Below are positions 1-8,943 of a DNA stretch of 61,208 nt, one piece after another. The position numbers were made by a program, and so were the translations under genes. Under the pieces are notes generated by a model. The model was not told the origin of the DNA, searched no databases, and saw only the letters and a program-made list of their open reading frames with translations. The stretch spans positions 1-61,208 of the forward strand of contig CADAOO010000002.1 of NCBI GenBank assembly GCA_902789505.1, written 5' to 3'. Every line of letters starts with the position of its first letter. Positions within the stretch are counted from its first letter, which is position 1. This DNA is from an uncultured Methanobrevibacter sp. (GTDB lineage Archaea; Methanobacteriota; Methanobacteria; Methanobacteriales; Methanobacteriaceae).

Positions 1-39
1 AAATTTATCAGATTTAGTGAAGAAGGAGGAAGTAAATAA
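1..39 (+). CDS. C-terminal end of an upstream gene, probably RNA polymerase subunit D (partial)
   Basis: Frame 1 reads twelve codons (ending EEGGSK) to a TAA that shares its last base with the ATG of the next gene. The run GAAGGAGGAAGT inside it doubles as the Shine-Dalgarno of that gene, so the two are translationally coupled. In Methanobacteriales the gene before L18e is usually rpoD. The assignment to rpoD rests only on that gene order; too little sequence is present to identify the protein. Confidence 0.4.
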   Translation, partial: KFIRFSEEGGSK

Positions 40-404
40 TGGTTAAGAAAATTATCAAAACTAATCCTAACCTTATTGAACTTATTAATAAACTTAATAA
101 AAAATCAAAAAGTGAAGACGCAGCTATTTGGAAAGATGTTGCAGATAGACTTTCAAGGTCTAACAGGAGGACTGCTGAAGTAAATTTGTCTGATATTGCA
201 AGACATGCTGAAGCAGGTGAAACTATTTTAGTACCTGGTAAAGTTTTATCAAATGGTGATTTAACAGAAAAAGTAGATGTAGTGGCATTAAAATTCTCAG
301 CTAAAGCACAGGAAAAAATCGAAAGTGCTGGTGGAGAATGCATCTCAATTGATGAGATAATCGAATCTAATCCTAAAGGATCAAACATTAGGATCATTGA
401 ATAA
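39..404 (+). CDS. rpl18e: 50S ribosomal protein L18e
   Basis: A 121-residue basic protein of the archaeal/eukaryotic L18e family, a component of the large ribosomal subunit. The order L18e-L13-S9-rpoN-rpoK that follows is the classical archaeal cluster, and the length is normal. The start overlaps the upstream stop by one base and has a strong GGAGG Shine-Dalgarno at bases 26-30. The next gene starts 13 nt downstream, so it is part of one operon. Confidence 0.95.
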   Translation: MVKKIIKTNPNLIELINKLNKKSKSEDAAIWKDVADRLSRSNRRTAEVNLSDIARHAEAGETILVPGKVLSNGDLTEKVDVVALKFSAKAQEKIESAGGECISIDEIIESNPKGSNIRIIE

Positions 405-417
405 ATAGGGTGTTATT

Positions 418-840
418 ATGATTATTGATGGAGAAGGATGCGTTTTAGGAAGATTAGCTAGTATTACTAGTAAAAATCTTTTAGAAGGCGAAGAAGTAGT
501 AATTATTAATGCTGAAAAAATTATGTTGACTGGAAACAAGGATTGGGCTTATGCTAAATACAAACAAAGAGTTGACAGGGCAAGTATTTCTAACCCTCGT
601 GATTTAGGTCCTAAATATCCTAGAAGACCGGATGATATATTTAGAAGAACTGTAAGAGGAATGTTACCTTTCAAAAAATCAAAAGGTAAAACTGCATACA
701 AAGGATTAAAAGCTTTTGTTGGTGTACCTGCTGAATATGCAGATGCTGAACTCACTTCAGTTCCTGAAGCAGAATATAAGAATATTAAAAAAGGTATTGA
801 GTTAGGTGAAATTTCCAAACTTTTAGGAGCTACCTTTTAG
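418..840 (+). CDS. rplM: 50S ribosomal protein L13
   Basis: A 140-residue protein of the uL13 family, in the large ribosomal subunit. It begins with the family pattern [14 protein letters not shown] and contains the central [17 protein letters not shown] segment that is highly conserved in L13. Length matches archaeal L13. An AGGGTGTTATT Shine-Dalgarno precedes the ATG. It lies between L18e and S9, the standard archaeal order. Confidence 0.96.
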   Translation: MIIDGEGCVLGRLASITSKNLLEGEEVVIINAEKIMLTGNKDWAYAKYKQRVDRASISNPRDLGPKYPRRPDDIFRRTVRGMLPFKKSKGKTAYKGLKAFVGVPAEYADAELTSVPEAEYKNIKKGIELGEISKLLGATF

Positions 841-858
841 ATAATAGGATGTGTGATT

Positions 859-1260
859 ATGGTTAAAGTTATTCATACAAGCGGAAAACGTAAAACAGCT
901 ATCGCAAGAGGTACTGTTCAAGAAGGAACCGGTAAAGTTAGAATTAACAGAATTCCTTTAGAACTTTATTCCCCTGAGCTTGCTCAATTAAAATTACAAG
1001 AACCATTAAAATTAGCCGGCGACTTAGCTAATGAAGTGGATATTAATATCCGTGTTAATGGTGGAGGAGTAATGGGACAAGCAGAAGCTGCACGCATGGT
1101 AATTGCTAAAGGACTCGTCCAATGGTCTCAAGACATGGATTTAAAAGAAAAATTCATCCAATATGACAGAACCATGTTAGTAGGAGATCCAAGACGTTCA
1201 GAACCTAAAAAATATGGTGGTCCTGGAGCAAGAGCACGTAAACAAAAAAGTTACAGATAA
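859..1260 (+). CDS. rpsI: 30S ribosomal protein S9
   Basis: A protein of the uS9 family (133 residues from this start). It opens with [13 protein letters not shown] and ends with the basic tail [11 protein letters not shown] that reaches the decoding centre in known ribosomes. The frame extends upstream to a GTG at 853, but the ATG at 859 sits correctly behind AGGATGTGTGATT and gives the usual N-terminus, so I place the start there. Co-directional with L13 and rpoN. Confidence 0.95.
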   Translation: MVKVIHTSGKRKTAIARGTVQEGTGKVRINRIPLELYSPELAQLKLQEPLKLAGDLANEVDINIRVNGGGVMGQAEAARMVIAKGLVQWSQDMDLKEKFIQYDRTMLVGDPRRSEPKKYGGPGARARKQKSYR

Positions 1261-1305
1261 ATTCTGTACTTTTATATTTTATTAAATTAAAAAAAGATGA
1301 TATAA

Positions 1306-1476
1306 ATGATTCCTATAAGATGCTTAAGTTGCGGAAAACCTGTTTCAGCTTACTTTGATGAATACAACAAAAGAGTGGCTGCAGGTGAAAAGTCAAAAGA
1401 TGTTTTAGATGACTTAGGTTTAAACAGATACTGTTGTAGAAGAATGTTAATTTCCCATGTGGAAACCTGGGAATGA
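1306..1476 (+). CDS. rpoN: DNA-directed RNA polymerase subunit N
   Basis: A 56-residue zinc-binding subunit of archaeal RNA polymerase, homologous to eukaryotic Rpb10; not related to bacterial sigma-54. The sequence starts [14 protein letters not shown] and has the family zinc ligands C6, C9, C43 and C44 (the CC pair lies in [13 protein letters not shown]). The length is typical. It lies between rpsI and rpoK as in other archaea. The Shine-Dalgarno is weak (AAAAAGATGATATAA). Confidence 0.95.
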   Translation: MIPIRCLSCGKPVSAYFDEYNKRVAAGEKSKDVLDDLGLNRYCCRRMLISHVETWE

Positions 1477-1557
1477 GTTTTTCAGTTAATAGGGATATTT
1501 TTTTAATTAAAAATATAATCTTGGTAAAATATATGCCTAAAAATGGAAGTAATATTC

Positions 1558-1740
1558 ATGGATGTTGAAAAAAAATTAACAAGGTTTGAAAGAGCTAGGA
1601 TTCTCGGAGCTAGGGCAATTCAAATTTCTATGGGAGCCAAACCTTTAGTGGATATTAAGGACTCATTAGATCCAATTGACATAGCTTATGAGGAGCTTAA
1701 AGCTGGAGTTTTACCATTAGATGTAATTAGAGATGAATAA
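1558..1740 (+). CDS. rpoK: DNA-directed RNA polymerase subunit K
   Basis: A small archaeal RNA polymerase subunit (60 residues from this start), homologue of eukaryotic Rpb6 and bacterial omega. The diagnostic motif [20 protein letters not shown] is present near the N-terminus. The frame opens at an ATG at 1543, but GGAAGTAAT at 1544-1552 is a good Shine-Dalgarno for the ATG at 1558, and [11 protein letters not shown] is the expected family start. Archaeal rpoK is commonly this short. Confidence 0.93.
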   Translation: MDVEKKLTRFERARILGARAIQISMGAKPLVDIKDSLDPIDIAYEELKAGVLPLDVIRDE

Positions 1741-1878
1741 ATAGTTTTTATCTATTTATTCTAATAATTTATTTAAAAAAAATAAAAAATACCAACATAA
1801 CTCTATAAAGAAACTTACTGATTTTTTAAAGAGTATAGATTATATGGTAATAAATTAAAGGGCACTGAGGTGTTTTTT

Positions 1879-3069
1879 TTGACCATTGAAGTGGATGTAC
1901 TTACTTGGAACGGTTCCGGTAGAGCTGCCGCACCAAGCGGAGCAAGTACAGGTTCAAGGGAAGTAGTTTCATTTCCTGATGGTGGTGTAGATAGGGTTGT
2001 AAGTGAAATGGAGGATTTCATTGCTTCTGAACTTATTGGTATGGATGCTCAAGACATATCAACCATTGATGAAGTATTGAAAGAAATCGATGGAACTGAC
2101 AATTTATCTGCTATTGGCGGCAACACTACCGTGGCAATTTCCATGGCAGTAGTTAAAGCAGCAGCTTCCTCTTATAATATGCCATTATACAAGTACATTG
2201 GTGGAAATTTAATAAATGAATTGCCGTTCCCATTAGGAAATATGATGAATGGAGGAGCTCATGCAGGCATTAATGCACCTGATATTCAGGAGTTTTTAGT
2301 TGTCCCTGTAGGAGCAACTAATGTTGGCGACGCTGTTTTTGCTAACGCTTCCGTTCATAAAAAACTAAAGGAATTGATACAAACCAAAGATTCAAATTTC
2401 ACCGGTGGAAAAGGTGATGAAGGAGGATGGATACCTAATATCACTAATGATAATGCTTTAGAAATTCAGGCACAAGCCTGTGAGGAAGTAGGTGATGAAT
2501 TAGGTATTGAAATTAGACCTTCCTTAGATATGGCAGCTTCCGAGTTATGGGATGCTGACAAACAGAAATACGTTTATGCTCAAGACGGTATTGAAAGAGA
2601 TACCGGAGATCAAATTGATTTCGTAAAAGATATCATTGAAACATATAAAATGTTTTATGTGGAAGACCCATTTGACGAATCTGATTTCGATGGATTTTCT
2701 CAATTAACTGCAAAAGTTGGAAATAAATGTCTTATTTGCGGTGATGACTTATTTGTAACAAATAAGGATCTTTTAGCTAAAGGCATTGAAATGAATGCAG
2801 CAAACGCTATTATTATCAAACCTAACCAGATAGGTTCTTTATCTGAAACTTATGCTACTGTAAAATTAGCAAAAGAAAATAATATCGTACCTGTTGTTTC
2901 ACATAGGTCTGGTGAAACCACCGATGAAACTATTGCTCATTTGGCGATAGGTTTCGGTTCTCCAATGATTAAAACTGGAGCTATCGGCGGTGAAAGAATA
3001 GCTAAATTAAATGAGTTAATTCGTATTGAAGAAGAACTTCCAAATCCAAAAATGGGTTCATTTAATTAA
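1879..3069 (+). CDS. eno: Enolase, N-terminally shortened
   Basis: Phosphopyruvate hydratase, interconverting 2-phosphoglycerate and phosphoenolpyruvate. The catalytic apparatus is visible: the mobile loop SGAST, NGGAHAG, GDEGGW, metal ligands in [16 protein letters not shown] and CGDDLFVTN, the catalytic lysine in [14 protein letters not shown], and the C-terminal [16 protein letters not shown]. The first readable family residues are [11 protein letters not shown]. The preceding 20 or so residues (normally containing LDSRGNP) are absent, and none of the upstream frames encodes them. GAGGTG at 1867-1872 places initiation at TTG 1879; GTG 1870 is the alternative. The fold core seems complete, but loss of the first beta strand is unusual. 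Confidence 0.9.
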   Translation: MTIEVDVLTWNGSGRAAAPSGASTGSREVVSFPDGGVDRVVSEMEDFIASELIGMDAQDISTIDEVLKEIDGTDNLSAIGGNTTVAISMAVVKAAASSYNMPLYKYIGGNLINELPFPLGNMMNGGAHAGINAPDIQEFLVVPVGATNVGDAVFANASVHKKLKELIQTKDSNFTGGKGDEGGWIPNITNDNALEIQAQACEEVGDELGIEIRPSLDMAASELWDADKQKYVYAQDGIERDTGDQIDFVKDIIETYKMFYVEDPFDESDFDGFSQLTAKVGNKCLICGDDLFVTNKDLLAKGIEMNAANAIIIKPNQIGSLSETYATVKLAKENNIVPVVSHRSGETTDETIAHLAIGFGSPMIKTGAIGGERIAKLNELIRIEEELPNPKMGSFN

Positions 3070-3085
3070 GTTTGGAGAGAATTTC

Positions 3086-3280
3086 ATGGCTAAAGTAACT
3101 ATTGATTATGATAAATGTGATGGTGCGGACTGCGCTGAATGCGCTGACGTTTGCCCAATGGAAGTTTTAGTTCTTAAAGGCGACAAAATTGAAATTGTCG
3201 ATCCTGAAGAATGCAGCTATTGTGAAGTATGTATGGACGTATGTCCTAATGAATGTGTAAAAATTGAAGATGATGATTAA
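3086..3280 (+). CDS. 2[4Fe-4S] ferredoxin
   Basis: A 64-residue low-potential electron carrier with two cysteine clusters: C-x4-C-x2-C-x3-CP near residues 11-24 and C-x2-C-x2-C-x3-CP near residues 43-53. The protein is very acidic, as usual for clostridial-type ferredoxins. The frame extends upstream into enolase, but ATG 3086 preceded by GGAGAG is the sensible start and leaves 16 nt to the enolase stop. The redox partner is not evident; in methanogens such ferredoxins serve hydrogenases and oxidoreductases. Confidence 0.92.
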   Translation: MAKVTIDYDKCDGADCAECADVCPMEVLVLKGDKIEIVDPEECSYCEVCMDVCPNECVKIEDDD

Positions 3281-3296
3281 ATATTGAGGTGTAATT

Positions 3297-3899
3297 ATGG
3301 TAAATGATGAACTTTTAATTGATTTAGATAACTATTTAGCAGCTGGTTTACATATCGGAACCCAACAAAAAACAAGCGACATGGAAAAATACATATTCAG
3401 AGTAAGATCTGACGGTTTATATGTATTGGACATTCAAAAAACTGATGAAAGAATCAGACAAATTGCAAAACTTTTAGCAAAATATGACCCTGAAGATATT
3501 TTAGTAGTGGCAACCAGACAGTATGGTCAGGCTCCTGTTAAAAAATTCGGTGAAATTACCGGTGCAAAAACTATTCCGGGCAGATTCATCCCTGGTACTT
3601 TAACCAACCCGAATTATGCTAAATTCATTGAACCAAAAATTATCGTTGTAACTGACCCAAGGTCTGACGCTCAAGCAATATTAGAATCCAAACAAAACGG
3701 TATTCCTGTTGTTGCATTATGCGATACAGAAAACTTACTCAGTTTTGTTGATATTGCTGTACCTGTAAACAACAAAGGTAGAAAAGCTATTGCTTTAGTT
3801 TACTGGTTACTTGCAAGACAAATCTTAAGGGAAAGAGGAACCATTCCTGAAGATGGTGATTTGGATATTGAAGCTACTGACTTTGAACTTAAATTTTAA
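3297..3899 (+). CDS. rpsB: 30S ribosomal protein S2
   Basis: A 200-residue protein of the archaeal/eukaryotic uS2 family (homologue of eukaryotic SA). Family segments seen are [40 protein letters not shown] and the late [14 protein letters not shown]. The length is typical of archaeal S2, which lacks the bacterial coiled-coil insertion. The Shine-Dalgarno is GAGGTG, and the gene sits between ferredoxin and MEMO as in related methanogens. Confidence 0.96.
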   Translation: MVNDELLIDLDNYLAAGLHIGTQQKTSDMEKYIFRVRSDGLYVLDIQKTDERIRQIAKLLAKYDPEDILVVATRQYGQAPVKKFGEITGAKTIPGRFIPGTLTNPNYAKFIEPKIIVVTDPRSDAQAILESKQNGIPVVALCDTENLLSFVDIAVPVNNKGRKAIALVYWLLARQILRERGTIPEDGDLDIEATDFELKF

Positions 3900-3909
3900 G
3901 TGAGTTAAA

Positions 3910-4755
3910 ATGTTAAGAAAACCTGCTGTTGCCGGATCATTTTATCCGCGTAATCCTGATAATCTTAAAAAGCTGATTGAAGATTGCTTTATAGAGTCCG
4001 GAGTTTCTAAAATTCCGGAGTGCGGTGTCTTTGAAGGCAGCGATTATCCTATTCATATTATGGTTCCGCATGCAGGTTATCAATATTCAGGTGCAATAGC
4101 CGCCAAAGGTTATTGCAACATAGTTCAAAATGGGTTTCCTGAAGTTTTTATTATTTTGAGTCCTAATCACACTGGTCTGGGCAGTGAAGTTTCTGTTTTC
4201 AATGAGGGGGAGTGGATTACTCCTTTAGGCAATGTCAATGTCGACGGCGAATTTGCCGATGAGATAATTTCTATTTCAGACATTGCAGAAGCTGATTTTT
4301 CCGCTCATATTTATGAACACAGTATTGAAGTTCAGCTGCCTTTTTTACAATATTTTTCAAATGATTTTAAGATAGTTCCCATAACTATGGGTTCACAAAC
4401 ATTCACTGCTTCTAGCGATTTGGCAAAATCTATTTTTGAGGCAGGGAATAAATTGGGCAAATCTTATTGCGTTATTGCAAGTACGGATTTATCTCATTTC
4501 AATAATCAAGAAAAAGCTAATAAAGTGGATGGATTTGTTTTAGAGGATATTCATGAAATGAATGAATTTAAACTTTTTGAGGAAGTTATTCAGTATAACA
4601 TAACTATGTGTGGTTATGGTCCGGTAATGACAACAATCTCTCTTTCCAAAATGGCGGGAAAGAATAATTGTGAAATACTAGGTTATAGAACTAGTGGGGA
4701 TGTTACCGGAGATTTCAGCTCAGTTGTTGGTTATGCTTCAGGTATTTTTAAATAG
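3910..4755 (+). CDS. MEMO1-family protein (AmmeMemoRadiSam system protein B)
   Basis: A 281-residue protein of the MEMO family, whose fold resembles class III extradiol dioxygenases. Conserved segments are RKPAVAGSFYPR at the N-terminus, VPHAGYQYSG, ILSPNHTG, EHSIEVQLPFLQ and ASTDLSHF, which carry the presumed metal-site histidines. The archaeal function is not established; the family often co-occurs with an AMMECR1 protein and a radical-SAM protein, neither of which is nearby. It starts 10 nt after rpsB and is followed closely by mevalonate kinase. Confidence 0.92.
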   Translation: MLRKPAVAGSFYPRNPDNLKKLIEDCFIESGVSKIPECGVFEGSDYPIHIMVPHAGYQYSGAIAAKGYCNIVQNGFPEVFIILSPNHTGLGSEVSVFNEGEWITPLGNVNVDGEFADEIISISDIAEADFSAHIYEHSIEVQLPFLQYFSNDFKIVPITMGSQTFTASSDLAKSIFEAGNKLGKSYCVIASTDLSHFNNQEKANKVDGFVLEDIHEMNEFKLFEEVIQYNITMCGYGPVMTTISLSKMAGKNNCEILGYRTSGDVTGDFSSVVGYASGIFK

Positions 4756-4764
4756 GGTGTATTT

Positions 4765-5727
4765 ATGATAGCTAAAGCTTCTGCTCCGGCAAAAACTATT
4801 TTATTTGGCGAACATTCTGTAGTTTACAGTGAACCAGCTATTGCAGGAGCAGTTAATAAAAGAGCTTACATTACAGTTAAGGAATCTGATAGCAATTTAT
4901 CAGTTTTTAAAGCTCCGGACATTGGTTTTGAAGCTGAATTGTTAACACGTCATAAGAAATATATATTAACAAAAGGAAAACCCGGTATTATTAGATACAT
5001 TTTAGAATGTCTTTATAGAGCTCACGATCATTCTCCGATTGAGATAACCTTGTCATCAAACGTGCCAATCGGTTCAGGTCTCGGCTCATCTGCTGCAGTC
5101 ACTGTAGCCACCCTTGCAGCATTATACCGATATCACAATATCCGTTTCAATAAGAAATCCATAGCTCATGATGCCCACATGGTTGAACAGGCGGTTCAGG
5201 GAGTCGCAAGTCCGCTCGACACTTTAGTTTCCACATATGGGGGGCTTGTTTATTTGTCCAGAAACAAAAAAGTTGAGCATTTCAATGTTAACTTTAATGT
5301 TCCATTTGTTGTGGGTTATACAACTAAGCACGGCAACACAGGAAAGATGGTGAAGGATGTTAAAAATTTAAAAACCCGTAATCCTAAAATTATTAATCCT
5401 GTCATTACCGCAATGGGAAATTTAACCAATTATGCTAAACAGGCTATTTTAAAACGGGATTTCAATAAAGTCGGTGAATTGATGAACATTAACCATGGAT
5501 TTTTAGATGTTTTAGGTGTTAATACTTTAGAATTATCTCGTATGGTTTATAATGCAAGGGAAGCTGGTGCCATTGGTGCTAAAACCACTGGAGCTGGTGG
5601 CGGAGGCAGTATTATTGCACTTTGTCCGGGAAAAGCGGATCAAGTTGCGGATGCCATTGCCCGTGATGATAATATATTGAAGGTCAGATTCACTCAAAGA
5701 GGAGTTTCTTCAAGGGTTTACAAGTGA
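4765..5727 (+). CDS. mvk: Mevalonate kinase
   Basis: A 320-residue GHMP-family kinase that phosphorylates mevalonate to 5-phosphomevalonate, an early step of isoprenoid synthesis. Visible motifs are the N-terminal APAKTILFGEHSVVY, the phosphate loop PIGSGLGSSAAV, a conserved aspartate in SPLDTLVSTYGG and the C-terminal AKTTGAGGGGSIIAL. Length and motifs match archaeal mevalonate kinases. It lies directly upstream of isopentenyl phosphate kinase and IPP isomerase, so this is a pathway operon. Confidence 0.95.
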   Translation: MIAKASAPAKTILFGEHSVVYSEPAIAGAVNKRAYITVKESDSNLSVFKAPDIGFEAELLTRHKKYILTKGKPGIIRYILECLYRAHDHSPIEITLSSNVPIGSGLGSSAAVTVATLAALYRYHNIRFNKKSIAHDAHMVEQAVQGVASPLDTLVSTYGGLVYLSRNKKVEHFNVNFNVPFVVGYTTKHGNTGKMVKDVKNLKTRNPKIINPVITAMGNLTNYAKQAILKRDFNKVGELMNINHGFLDVLGVNTLELSRMVYNAREAGAIGAKTTGAGGGGSIIALCPGKADQVADAIARDDNILKVRFTQRGVSSRVYK

Positions 5728-5731
5728 TTTT

Positions 5732-6532
5732 ATGATAATTTTAAAGATTGGAGGAAGTATTTTAACTAATAAGGACTCAACAGAAAGTGAAATTGATGCT
5801 GTGAGTCTTAAAAGGATTGCTTCTGAAATCAAATCTTCTCTCGACAATTCATATAAAGAGCTGATTATTGTTCATGGTGCCGGATCTTTTGGTCATCCTC
5901 CGGCTAAAAAGTATAAAATTGGCGAAGCATTTGACAAGTCCGAATATCCTGAAAAGAGAATCGGATTTTGCGAAATTCAAAATGCAGTTAAAAAGTTAAA
6001 CATGCTTATTTGTGAAGCGTTTATTGAAGAAGGATTGCCGGTTGTCGCTATTCCAGCATCCAGTTTCATGACAGCAAATGATAAGAGAATAGTCGAGGGT
6101 AATCTGGATAATTTTAGAAAATATTTGCACAAGGGTTTCATTCCGATTATTTACGGGGATGTTGTATTGGATGACGAGTTGGAATTTTGTGTTATATCAG
6201 GAGATCAGCTCATTCAATATCTGGCAAAAAATCTTAACCCCGATATGGTTGTTTTGGGAACTGATGTTGATGGAGTATACAATAAAAATCCGAAAACACA
6301 TGATGATGCAATATTTTTCGATAAATTTTCTTCTTTAAAAGATTTGGATACTCTGGAAGGAACTACAAATGTTGATGTAACCGGAGGAATGGTTGGGAAA
6401 ATTAAAGAACTTTTATATTTAGCAGATTTAGGGATAGAATCTAAGATAATAAATGCTGAAGTTGAAGATAATATTTTCAAAGTATTGGAAAATGAAGAGG
6501 TAAAAGGAACAGTAATTTCAAGGGGAAATTAG
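5732..6532 (+). CDS. ipk: Isopentenyl phosphate kinase
   Basis: A 266-residue amino-acid-kinase-fold enzyme that converts isopentenyl phosphate to isopentenyl diphosphate in the archaeal modified mevalonate pathway. The N-terminal ILKIGGSILTNK and the VHGAGSFGHP segment with the family catalytic histidine are present, as is the nucleotide-site VLGTDVDGVYNKNP. It starts 4 nt after mevalonate kinase with a GTGATT-type ribosome site. The neighbouring mvk and IPP isomerase genes separate it from acetylglutamate or aspartate kinases of the same fold. Confidence 0.93.
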   Translation: MIILKIGGSILTNKDSTESEIDAVSLKRIASEIKSSLDNSYKELIIVHGAGSFGHPPAKKYKIGEAFDKSEYPEKRIGFCEIQNAVKKLNMLICEAFIEEGLPVVAIPASSFMTANDKRIVEGNLDNFRKYLHKGFIPIIYGDVVLDDELEFCVISGDQLIQYLAKNLNPDMVVLGTDVDGVYNKNPKTHDDAIFFDKFSSLKDLDTLEGTTNVDVTGGMVGKIKELLYLADLGIESKIINAEVEDNIFKVLENEEVKGTVISRGN

Positions 6533-6535
6533 CAT

Positions 6536-7582
6536 ATGATTTCAGATAGAAAGTTAGAGCATTTATTAATTTGTGAAAATTATGATGTGGAGTTTAAAAA
6601 TAAAACTACTGGATTTGAAGATATTGAATTGATCCATAACGTTTTGCCGGAAATTGACAAGAATGACATTGACCTGTCCACTTCAGTTTTTGGTAAAAAA
6701 TTAGACTCTCCTTTATTCATAACAGCAATCACCGGAGGTCATCCTACCGCAAAAAACATTAATAAACAATTAGCTGTTGCTGCTGAAAATAACGGAATTG
6801 CATTAGGTGTAGGATCTCAAAGAGCAGCCTGCGAACATCCGGAATTAATAGATACATATTCCATTGTTCGTGAAAATGCTCCTGATTGTTTGCTTGTAGG
6901 AAATATTGGGGCACCCCAATTAAGTTTGGCTGAAAAAGCTGTTGAAATATTGGATGCAGACATTTTAGCTATTCATCTCAATCCTCTTCAGGAATCCATT
7001 CAGCCTGAAGGCGACTTGGATGCGAGAGGATATCTTGATTTAATTGGTCAAATTACAGAATCAGTGGATATTCCAGTTGTTGCAAAGGAAACCGGTTGTG
7101 GAATATCAGCCGAATCTGCAAGGGCATTGGTTGGCGCTGGTGTAGATTATATTGATATTGAAGGTGCCGGAGGTACCAGTTGGGCCGCTGTTGAAACATA
7201 TCGTGCTGAAGACAGGTATCTTGGTGAAATATTTTGGGATTGGGGAATTCCAACTGCTGTCAGTACAGTTGAAGTTGTAAATGCAGTTGATGTTCCGGTC
7301 ATTTCATCCGGAGGTATCAGAACAGGACTTGAAGCAGCTAAAGCAATTGCTCTTGGAGCCGATGCAGTGGGTATGGCATTACCATTCCTTAAGAATTCCG
7401 CTTCACAGGAACAGTTAAATAAATTTATAGAAAGATTCAATGATTCTCTAAGAATTGCAATGTTTTTGGTTGGCGCCAATAGCATTGATGAATTAAAACA
7501 GTCAAGTTTGGTCATTCGTGGAAAGACAAGAGAATGGCTCACAGAAAGAGGAATTAACACAAAAATTTATTCAAGGAGATAA
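6536..7582 (+). CDS. fni: Isopentenyl-diphosphate delta-isomerase, type 2 (FMN-dependent)
   Basis: A 348-residue TIM-barrel flavoenzyme that interconverts IPP and DMAPP using reduced FMN. It begins [12 protein letters not shown] and has TAITGGHP, the LGVGSQRAA segment, [33 protein letters not shown] and the phosphate-binding SSGGIRTG and [12 protein letters not shown] motifs. The length is typical. It starts 4 nt after ipk and is followed 4 nt later by RNase J, so the genes are probably co-transcribed. Confidence 0.95.
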   Translation: MISDRKLEHLLICENYDVEFKNKTTGFEDIELIHNVLPEIDKNDIDLSTSVFGKKLDSPLFITAITGGHPTAKNINKQLAVAAENNGIALGVGSQRAACEHPELIDTYSIVRENAPDCLLVGNIGAPQLSLAEKAVEILDADILAIHLNPLQESIQPEGDLDARGYLDLIGQITESVDIPVVAKETGCGISAESARALVGAGVDYIDIEGAGGTSWAAVETYRAEDRYLGEIFWDWGIPTAVSTVEVVNAVDVPVISSGGIRTGLEAAKAIALGADAVGMALPFLKNSASQEQLNKFIERFNDSLRIAMFLVGANSIDELKQSSLVIRGKTREWLTERGINTKIYSRR

Positions 7583-7585
7583 AAC

Positions 7586-8929
7586 ATGAGCGTAGAAGTT
7601 ATCGCTATTGGAGGATACCAGGAAGTCGGGAAAAACATGACTGCCGTCAAGATTGGTGAGGACGTAATCATTTTTGACATGGGTATCCATTTAGACAGAA
7701 TTAGTATGCACGAAGATACTGATATCGATAGGATGCATAGTTTAGATTTAATAGAAAGGGGAGTTATTCCCGATGACACACTAATGAAGGATGTCGACGG
7801 TAAAGTAAAAGGAATAGTATTCTCTCACGGTCACTTAGATCACATCGGTGCTGTAGCCAAATTGGCTCATAGGTATGACGCACCATTAATAGGAACACCA
7901 TATACTGCTGCTTTAATTGAAAAGCAAATTAAAGGGGAACGTAAATTTAAGGTAACTAATGAAATTAAACCGTTAAATCCTGGAAGCAAATTAAAGCTTT
8001 CAAAGGATATTACTTTAGAATTTATTCAATCCACACACAGTATTCCTCAAGCGGTTTTTCCAGTTTTACACACTTCTGAAGGAATTATTGTTTATGCTTT
8101 GGATTTTAAGTTTGACAATCACCAGAAAGTATCTCCACCGCCTGATTATAAGAGATTAAAAGAGTTGGGAAGAAAAGGAGTGCTTGCATTAATTGTCGAA
8201 ACAACCAATGCAAAAAATTATAATGAAGTCAAGACTCATTCGGAAAGAATAGCCAGAAATATTTTGGAAGATGTAATGAGAGGCCCTTTACAGGAAAAGA
8301 CAGGTATGATTGTAACTACATTTTCCTCTCATGTTGAACGTGTACAGGCTATTGCGGATATTGCTAAGAAAAGCCACAGGGAAATATTTTTCCTTGGAAG
8401 GTCTATGGAAAGGTTCTGCGGTATTGCACAGAAGTTGGGTATTTTGAAATTACCAAAGAATGCAAGTATTTACGGATCTCCAAAAGCAGTCAATAAAGCA
8501 TTGATGAAAGCAGATGAGGACAGAGCAAATTATCTGCTTGTAACAACTGGGCACCAAGGGGAACCTGATGCATTGCTTCCTAGAATCGCTAACGGAAGAA
8601 CTCCTTTCAACATCAAAGAAGGGGATAATGTTATTATTTCCGCACCGATTATTCCGAATCCGACCAATGCTGCAAATAGGCATATTATGGAAAGGAGATT
8701 GAAATTAAAAGGCGCTAGAATTTATCCTAATGCTCACGTTTCCGGACACGCTGGAAGGGAAGACCACAGAGAATTTTTGCGTATGCTCAAGCCTCAGCAT
8801 ATTATTCCGGCACACGGAGACTTATCCATGCTTGCGGCATATGCCGAGCTTGCTGAAGAGGAAGGTTACAGAATAGGTTATGATATTCATATTTTAAGGA
8901 ATGCTCAAGCACAAGTTTTTAAAAGTTAA
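7586..8929 (+). CDS. rnj: Ribonuclease J (archaeal 5'-3' exoribonuclease)
   Basis: A 447-residue beta-CASP metallo-beta-lactamase nuclease. The zinc motif HGHLDH follows the N-terminal beta strands (about residues 79-84), the STHSIPQA segment supplies another ligand, and the C-terminal VSGHAGREDHREFL and PAHGD are typical of the beta-CASP RNase J group. Euryarchaeal RNase J degrades RNA 5' to 3'. It sits between two isoprenoid genes, which is a conserved arrangement in related methanogens rather than an obvious functional link. Confidence 0.94.
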   Translation: MSVEVIAIGGYQEVGKNMTAVKIGEDVIIFDMGIHLDRISMHEDTDIDRMHSLDLIERGVIPDDTLMKDVDGKVKGIVFSHGHLDHIGAVAKLAHRYDAPLIGTPYTAALIEKQIKGERKFKVTNEIKPLNPGSKLKLSKDITLEFIQSTHSIPQAVFPVLHTSEGIIVYALDFKFDNHQKVSPPPDYKRLKELGRKGVLALIVETTNAKNYNEVKTHSERIARNILEDVMRGPLQEKTGMIVTTFSSHVERVQAIADIAKKSHREIFFLGRSMERFCGIAQKLGILKLPKNASIYGSPKAVNKALMKADEDRANYLLVTTGHQGEPDALLPRIANGRTPFNIKEGDNVIISAPIIPNPTNAANRHIMERRLKLKGARIYPNAHVSGHAGREDHREFLRMLKPQHIIPAHGDLSMLAAYAELAEEEGYRIGYDIHILRNAQAQVFKS

Positions 8930-8943
8930 AAGAGGGAATTAAA

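Noticed and set aside
7053-7253. Antisense frame inside the IPP isomerase gene
   Set aside because: Composition is H/Q/L-rich as expected for an antisense frame, and the sense strand encodes an intact enzyme.
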